Source: Ailurus styani
Taxonomy: Eukaryota; Chordata; Mammalia; Carnivora; Ailuridae
DNA: 64,000 nt
Direction of reading: 5' to 3'
NCBI GenBank assembly: GCA_002007465.1
Contig: LNAC01000761.1
Span: 503,401 to 567,400, forward strand
Positions 58,201-64,000 of the stretch are shown here, in pieces (within the stretch, counting starts at the first letter, position 1; every line of letters begins with the position of its first letter). Position numbers and translations under genes: made by a program. Below the pieces are notes generated by a model that saw nothing but the letters and a program-made list of their open reading frames with translations, did no database searches and was not told the DNA's origin.

Positions 58201-58893
58201 TAGTTTCAAAGCATTGTGGTCTGAAAATATGCAGGGAATGATCCCAGTCTTTTGGTACTGGTTAAGACCTGATTTGTGACCTGGATCTGATCTATTCTGG
58301 AGAATGTTCCATGTGCACTAGAGAAGAATGTGTATTTTGTTGCTTTGGAATGGAATGTTCTGAATATATCTGTGATGCCATCTGGTCCATTCATTTAAAG
58401 CCTTTATTTCCTTGTTGATCTTTTGCTTTGATGATCTGTCCATTTCAGTGAGGGGGGTGTTAAAGTCCCCTACTATGATTGTGTTACTTTGATTTTGTTA
58501 TTAATTGGCTTATATAATTGGCTGCTCCCATGTTAAGGGCATAGTATTTACAATTGTTAGATCTTCTTTTTGGACAGACCCTTTTAAGCACGATATAGTG
58601 TCCTTCCTCATCTTCTTCCATCTCTTATTATAGTCTTAGGGTTAAAATCTAATTTATCTGATATAAGAATTGCCACCCCAGCTTTCTTTTGATGTCCATT
58701 AGCATGGTAAATTGTTTTCCACACCCTCACTTTAATTCTGGAGGTGTTTTTGGGTGTAAAATGAGTTTCTTGCAGACAGCGTATCGATGGGTCTTGTTTT
58801 TTTTATCCATTCTGATACCCTATGTCTTTTGATTGGGGCATTTACCCCATTTACATTCAGGGTAACTATTGAAAGATATGAATTTAGTGCCAT
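54991..58893 (-). pseudogene. L1 ORF2 remnant (endonuclease and reverse transcriptase)
   Basis: ORF2 of L1 encodes an APE-like endonuclease, a reverse transcriptase and a Cys-rich C-terminus. The ATG at 58893-58891 starts MALNSYLSIVTLNVNG, the endonuclease N-terminus. Open segments follow at 58046-57735 (ERIKKIDKIPGQTYQKGE), 57534-57271 ([16 protein letters not shown], start of the polymerase), 57070-56714 (with [13 protein letters not shown], the catalytic FADD box) and 56569-56342 ([17 protein letters not shown]). They lie in three different frames, so there are at least three frameshifts plus stops in the endonuclease. The presumed end is TAA at 54993-54991, giving a span of 1,301 codons, close to the family's usual 1,275-1,300. 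Confidence 0.92.
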
Positions 58894-58970
58894 TTTATTG
58901 TTTGTAAGGTGACTGTTACTGTATATTCTGTTCCTTTCTGGTCTATGTTACTTTTAGGCTCTCCCTTTGC

Positions 58971-59863
58971 TTAGAGGACCCCTTTCAATATTTCCTTTAG
59001 GGCTGGTTTGTTGTTTGCAAATCCTTTTTGTTTTTGTTTGTCCTGGAAGCTTTAATCTCTCCTTCTATTTTCAATGACAACCTAGCTAGATATAGTATTC
59101 TTGGTTGCATATTTTTCTGATTTAGTGCTCTGAATATATCATGCTAGTCCTTTCTGGCCTGCCAGGTCTCTGTAGATAGATCTGCTGTCAATCTAATATT
59201 TCTACCATTGTATGTTACAGACCTCTTGTCCCGAGCTGCTTCCAGCATTTTCTCTTTGTCAATGAGACTTGTAATTTTTACTATTAGATGACAGGGCGTT
59301 GACTTATTTTTATTGATTTTTGAGGGGGGTTCTCTGTGCCTCCTGGATTTTGATGCTTGTTCCCTTAACCAAATTAGGGAAATTCTGTATTATAATTTGC
59401 TCCAATATACCTTCTTCCCCCCTCTCTCTCTTCCTTTTCTGGGATCCCAATTATTCTAATATTGTTTTGTCTTATGGTATCACTTATCTCTTGAATTCTC
59501 TCCTTGTGATCCAGTAGTTGTTTAACTCCCCCTTTCTCAGCTTCTTTATTCTCCATCATTTGGTCTTCTGTATCACTAATTCTGTCTTCTGCCTCATTTA
59601 TCCTAGCAGTAAGAGCCTCCATTTTTTATTGTATCTCGTTAATAGCTTTTTTGATTTCAACTTGGTTAGATTTTAGTTATTTTATTTTTCCAGAAAGAGA
59701 TTCTTTAGTATCTTCCATGCTTTTTTGAGCCCAGCTAGCATCTTGATAATCATCATTCTGAACTCTACTTCTGACATCTTACTAATGTCCCTATTGATTA
59801 GGTCCCTAGCCATTGGTACTGCCTCTTGTTCTTTTTTTTTGAGTTGAGTTTTTCATTTGTCAT
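58971..59863 (-). pseudogene. L1 ORF1 remnant (RNA-binding coiled-coil protein)
   Basis: ORF1p is the trimeric RNA chaperone of L1. The ATG at 59863-59861 is followed by MTNEKLNSKK, then a likely indel in the adjacent A run. The coiled-coil and start of the RNA-binding domain read EALTARINEAEDRISDTEDQ and EISDTIRQNNIRIIGIPEKE (59622-59374). The presumed stop TAA is at 58973-58971. The span of 893 nt is not a multiple of three, confirming a broken frame. The gap of 77 bp to ORF2 is normal for L1. Confidence 0.88.
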
Positions 59864-61609
59864 TTTATCCAGATAAAAAAAGATGAATGAGAGAACAAAA
59901 TACTAAAAGGATTGCCATGACCCCGAAAAAATATACACTAATCAAATCAGAAGAGACCTTAAACCAGGGGGAGAAGAAAGGAGGAGGGAAAAGCAAACTA
60001 CACACACACACACACACACACACACTGGTGAATAGAACAGAGCCATACACTTGATATTGGGTGTATTTTGTCTGTTAGGAGAAACTGCCTCACAAAATTT
60101 TAAAGAAAGAACAACTTATATATGTATATAAAAATAAGGGTAAACATAATGAAGGGATGGAGTGTGATTGTAAAGATGAAGATTAAAAAAGATTATTAAA
60201 AAAGAACTGATAAGAAGTTGGTTGAAAAAGAAGAAAAAAAGAGGAAAGAATGTGATCAGACTGGAGACTTGAACAAAGTCATGTGCTAGATTTAGGGTAT
60301 ATTGTGATCTGTTAGAAAAAAAACTGTATCCCAAAATTTTAAAGAAAGAAAAACCTACAAGTATACAAAAAATAAGTTTAAATATAGTGAAGATAGAGAA
60401 AAGGAGTATAACAATGAAAATTTAAAAAGATTTTTTAAAAGTATTTATAAGATAAAATAGTTTAAAAAGGTTAAAATAGGAGAGAGGAAAATTAAAAAAA
60501 TAGAAATGAAATTAGAAAAATTTAACTATGAAAGACTGAAGAATCATGGGGAAAGAGCCATGAATTCTATGTGTTGCATTCCCCTAGCTCTGGAGTTCTG
60601 CAGTTCTCATTGATCGGTAAACTTGGTCTTGAGTGGATGTTTTTGCTGATTTTCTCAGGGACGGGCCTGTTTCAGTGATTCTCAAATGTCTTTGCCTGAG
60701 GTGGAATTGCATCACCCCTGCCAGGGGCCAGGCTAAGTAATTTGCTCAGTTTTGCTCTCGGGAGCTTTTGTTCCCTGAACGCTTTCTGTACAGCTTTGGA
60801 GGACGGGAATGAAGATGGTGACCTCCCAGTCTCCGCCTGGTATGAGCTGAGAGCTCAGGGCCCCACTCCTCAGTGCGCCTTTAAAGAAAAGTAGTCAATC
60901 CCTCCCATCTCCCTCATCTCTGGCCGCACTCCGAGCTCACCCGGCCTGTGACCGAGCGTTTCTATCTCTGGTGCACGGCCCCATTTGGAATCTCCAAACC
61001 CAGCAGATTCCTGCAGCATGTGCTCATCCCAGAGGAGGAAGGAGGGGGTTTCCCTGGATCTGCCGCTTGTGGGGTCTCTGCTTTAAGAGTAGTGGCCCAA
61101 CTATGCCTTGGATCACAGTTTAAGGTAACCCTGAGCTGACAGCCCACTGTTCAGCTCCATCTCTGCAGCTAGCTTCTCCACTCCGATACCTGGTTGCTCT
61201 GCTGCACTCAGGCACACCTGGTCTTTCTGCGATCCCTGAGGGTCCTGAGACCATGCTGACCTAGTGAGGATTCCACCCCCCTGCTTAGCCTCTGGAGCAA
61301 CAACCCACAGCGGAGCAGACTTGTAGAAGTTCCGATTTTGTGCTCTGCTGGTCTACTGCTTGCTGGGAGCCGGCTGACGGAGGAGGCTCCCTCCCTCCTG
61401 CAGTCTATCTTCCCATATATCGCCTCGAATCCACGTGCCCTACCTTCCCGTAAGTGGTTGCTTTTCTGTTCCTAGAATTGCTGCTATTCTTTTCTTCGAT
61501 CTCCTGTTGAGTTCGTAGGTGTTCAGAATGGTTTGATAACTATCTAGTTGAACTCCTGGGACCCAGTGAAATTTAGTTCTCTTACTCCTTGGCCATCTTG
61601 CTGCTCCTC
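59864..61609 (-). promoter_or_regulatory. L1 5' UTR (internal promoter region) with A-rich tandem units
   Basis: The GC-richer part 60580-61609 is the distal 5' UTR, where L1 families carry their internal RNA polymerase II promoter (known of the family; no factor sites were verified). Between it and ORF1 lie A-rich sequence with two degenerate units (60048-60240 and 60285-60480, sharing CAAAATTTTAAAGAAAGAA) and a (CA)13 at 60001-60026. Open frames seen here on either strand are not genes. Confidence 0.75.
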
Positions 61610-61791
61610 TGGCAAATCTGTTATTATAGATTTGTAATATAAATTTTATATTTTTATTCAGGCAGTCACTTTTCTGCCCTAGGTAGCCAGAAACTTTCAC
61701 TTTGTTATTCCTTAAGTCTCCTTAAAAAAAGAAAATAAAACTGCCTTTAAAAATGGTCACAAAAAGCTTTATGTTCAGTATTTTAATATAT

Positions 61792-61992
61792 ACCTTTTTT
61801 TAAAAAGATTTTATTTATTTATTTGACACAGAGAGAGAGATTACAAGTAGGCTGAGAGGCAGGCAGAGAGAGAGGAGGAAGCAGGCTCCCTGCTCAGCAG
61901 GGAGCCCGATGTGGTGTTCAATCCCAGGACCCTGAGATCATGACCCGAACCAAAGGCAGAGGCTTTAACCCACTGAGCCACCCAGGTTCCCC
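61792..61992 (-). mobile_element. CAN-SINE, mustelid-type, full length
   Basis: Perfect 16-bp duplication CAGTATTTTAATATAT (61776-61791 and 61993-62008). All parts present. Separated from the next SINE by under 30 bp. Confidence 0.97.
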
Positions 61993-62019
61993 CAGTATTT
62001 TAATATATTAGATCATGTG

Positions 62020-62214
62020 ATTTTTTTTTTTCCTTATTAGAGAGGGAGAGACAGATGGGGGGAGGGGCAGAGGGAGATGGAGACAGAGAATCCTAAGGAG
62101 GTTCCACACAAAGCATGGAGGCTGACAGGGGGCTCAATATCACGACCCTGAGATCATGACCTGAGCCAAAATCAAGAGTGGAACTCTAAACTGACAGAGC
62201 CACCCAGGTACCCC
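62020..62214 (-). mobile_element. Older carnivore SINE (felid-like form)
   Basis: GGGGGGAGGGGCAGAGGGAG, GAATCCTAAGGAGGTTCCAC and the tRNA-like head GGGGTACCTGGGTGGCTCTG on the minus strand match the older form with 'gaatccgaagcaggctcc', predating caniform-specific copies. ATCATGTGATTTT and CTTATGATTTT may be duplication remnants. Confidence 0.85.
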
Positions 62215-62918
62215 AAAAGCTTATGATTTTAAAATGTAATTGTGTAATTAATATTAGTCCCCCCCTATCTTTGTCACTGCCTTTTCTCTCCTTTAACGCT
62301 TTATAAATTAGCCACACTTTTTCTCAGCTTATTTAAAATTCAAGTTTTTATTTGTTGGTTGAGTTTGGTTATTGTCATTGTGTGTATGTGCATGCATGCG
62401 CACATGCCATGTGTGTGTTTTTTACACTCTCTGCCACTTTATCCTGAAATGGGGTGAGGGTTAAAATATAAACATAATAAGGTACTAAGTACTTGCATAC
62501 CAGCTTTCAAGGAAATGTGAATCATAAAATGAAGGGGATTAATTTCTTTTGCCATCTCGTGTCCCTTAGTGTCCACTTTGTGAATTATTTCTGATGTTCC
62601 ACTTTTCATTCCTGAATTTTCCATTTGGTTATCATTTATAGTTTCTATTTGTCCACTGAATTTCCATATTTCTTGAATCATTGTTGTCATATTATTCTTT
62701 ATATTAACATAGTTTTCTTTAATTTTAAAAACATTTAATAGCTACTTAGTAACTATTTTGTAGCAATCTTTAATAAATCCAACATCTAGGTCCATTCAGG
62801 ATCAGTTCCTATAGGCTTGATTTCTTTTTACATATTTTAAAAATAAAAAATCACAAATCTCAAGTTTTTGTTAAAAGCAAATTATGTTATGTAATGTAGC
62901 AAATCTGGATTTTGATTT
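62215..62918. other. Unassigned stretch with an alternating purine-pyrimidine tract
   Basis: No gene or named repeat. 62379-62416 is an alternating TG/CA/CG-rich tract. The rest is AT-rich. Confidence 0.45.
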
Positions 62919-63018
62919 CTTTTTTAAGATTTCATTTTTAAGCAATCTTTACACTCAACATGGGGCTCAAACTCACAACCCCGAGATCAAGAGTCACACA
63001 CTGTACCCACTGAGCCTT
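62919..63018 (-). mobile_element. Old short-type carnivore SINE, head-truncated
   Basis: TTTTTAAGATTTCATTTTTA-AGCAATCTTTACACTCAACA-TGGGGCTCAAACTCACAACC-CCGAGATCAAGAGTCACAC is the short ancient form. The tRNA-like head is cut after ACTGAGCC. Confidence 0.85.
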
Positions 63019-63748
63019 TCCTGTTCCACTGATTTATTTTTTCCAATGATTGCTGTGTGCTGTTTGTATCCTGGCTGTACTTTAACAATGGAATCTGTCG
63101 TCTTCACTGTATGTAGCTGCTCATGTCTCTTTACCATACTTTTCTTCCTTCTTTCCTCCTTCTCTCCCTCCCTCCCTCTGTTCCTCCTTTTTTTCCTTCC
63201 TCGCTTTCTAGGGTGTTCCTCCTTTGTATCTCCATTATTAACCAATGATTTGGCCAAAGACTGTGCTCAAACACCTGTAAGGTTTTGATAATCCTTTAAT
63301 ATTACAATTTTGTGTAGGTAGAGAAGTACATTGAAAGGTCCAGCAATTTTCAAATCTATCTCAGTTTTGACTTTCCTCCATGCCCTTGAGTCTCCCATGT
63401 ACATGTTTGTAGTTTCTGAGTCAGCCAGGGATTTGTGCAGAGCTATGTACACTTTCCATGCATGTCTTACTGATAGGGTCTTTCTCCCACATTTATAGGT
63501 TACCCATTGCTTACCCCAAGTAGGCCTGCAACCTCATGGGAGCAGAGCTATAGGTTTTATCATTTGTTTCCAACCAAGTTGGTTGCTTTCATTGAAAGCA
63601 CCGCTGGGCATTTGATTTCACCCTGTGCTCAGAATCAGATCTTAGCCTCTATCAGTGAAACTGCTGGGTTTTCCAGCCAGTGCTGGCCCGGGACAACTAC
63701 TGAGCTGATGGATCTGGAGGCAGCAAGGAGAGGCAGAATGGCATTTTA
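63019..63748. other. Unassigned stretch with a pyrimidine-rich tract
   Basis: CT-rich low-complexity sequence at 63138-63210 (CTTCC/CTCC units) creates opposite open frames on both strands, which I treat as artefacts. Otherwise no element recognised. Confidence 0.5.
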
Positions 63749-63971
63749 TTTTATATTTTTTATTTTTATTTTTTTTAAAGATTTTATTTATTTATTTGAC
63801 ACAGAGAGAGAGATTACAAGTAGGCAGAGAGGCAGGCAGAGAGAGAGGAGAGAGGAGGAAGCAGGCTTCCTGCCGAGCAGAGAGCCCGATGTGGGCCTCG
63901 ATCCCAGGACCCTGGGATCATGACCTGAGCCGAAGGCAGCGGCTTTAACCCACTGAGCCACCCAGGCGCCC
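63749..63971 (-). mobile_element. CAN-SINE, mustelid-type, full length
   Basis: Perfect 15-bp duplication CAGAATGGCATTTTA (63734-63748 and 63972-63986). Complete tail, GA-rich segment with a small GAGAGGA duplication, core and head GGGGCGCCTGGGTGGCTCAG on the minus strand. Among the least diverged copies here. Confidence 0.97.
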
Positions 63972-64000
63972 CAGAATGGCATTTTAAACTGGCACTGTTA

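Larger units (their letters stand above)
54805..61609 (-). mobile_element. Essentially full-length carnivore L1 (6.8 kb)
   Basis: TGGCAAATCTATT (54792-54804) and TGGCAAATCTGTT (61610-61622) are the target-site duplication. On the minus strand it reads a 5' end beginning near AGGAGCAGCAAGATGGCC, a 5' UTR of about 1.7 kb, ORF1, ORF2 and a 3' UTR ending near ATGTTAATTAAAAAAATA. Full-length copies are a small minority of L1 insertions. Both ORFs carry frameshifts and stops, so it cannot be autonomous. A (GT)n tract interrupts ORF2 at 55215-55252. Confidence 0.95.

Noticed and set aside
62884..63288. 134-codon plus-strand open frame with hydrophobic, leucine/serine/phenylalanine-rich composition
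   Set aside because: Runs through an old SINE and a CT-rich simple repeat; composition explains the openness.

Overview
This window is non-coding mammalian nuclear DNA. The short interspersed elements identify it as Carnivora: there are about 28 copies or fragments of the tRNA-Lys-derived carnivore SINE (CAN-SINE/SINEC). Many share the variant reading TTAAAGCCTCTGCCTTCGG with a TGCCTACTTGTGATCTCT tail, which I associate from memory with mustelids (mink, ferret, marten, otter). A caniform, probably a mustelid, is my best guess; the mustelid part is inference. The sequence is AT-rich, and I recognise no exon of a functional protein gene, no tRNA or rRNA gene and no CpG island. It reads as a gene desert or a large intron.

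Layout. 1-10 kb: SINEs of several ages, old L1 relics on both strands, an L2 tail split by a SINE, and a MIR. 10-16 kb: mostly unassigned sequence with a possible LTR-like block near 13.2-13.7 kb. 16-20.2 kb: the clearest nest of insertions. An old L1/HAL1-type element (5' UTR plus ORF1 remnant) is split by a processed pseudogene of the PP2A catalytic subunit (PPP2CB-like), which is itself split by a SINE. 22.8-23.4 kb: a processed pseudogene of ribosomal protein L32 with a target-site duplication. 23.5-31 kb: L1, L2, MIR and MER5A fragments and unassigned DNA. 31.4-32.3 kb: a hAT-type DNA transposon split by a carnivore L1 3' end. 32.3-36 kb and 41.7-43.4 kb: long stretches with almost no repeats, candidates for conserved non-coding DNA. 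49.8-51 kb: an L1 3' end split by two SINEs. 54.8-61.6 kb: an essentially full-length (6.8 kb) carnivore L1 on the minus strand with a target-site duplication; both of its ORFs are broken. The last 2 kb holds more SINEs.

Several N positions look like assembly joins, because four single Ns are flanked by near-identical direct repeats and a fifth by a 9-bp repeat. One of these also carries a stray copy of sequence found 2.5 kb away. They should not be read as biological duplications.

I found no previously undescribed biological system. The items most worth checking are the nested insertions, the repeat-free islands, an 86-bp inverted repeat, an exon-like open stretch near 10.8 kb, and a palindrome inside the SINE that coincides with internal deletions.
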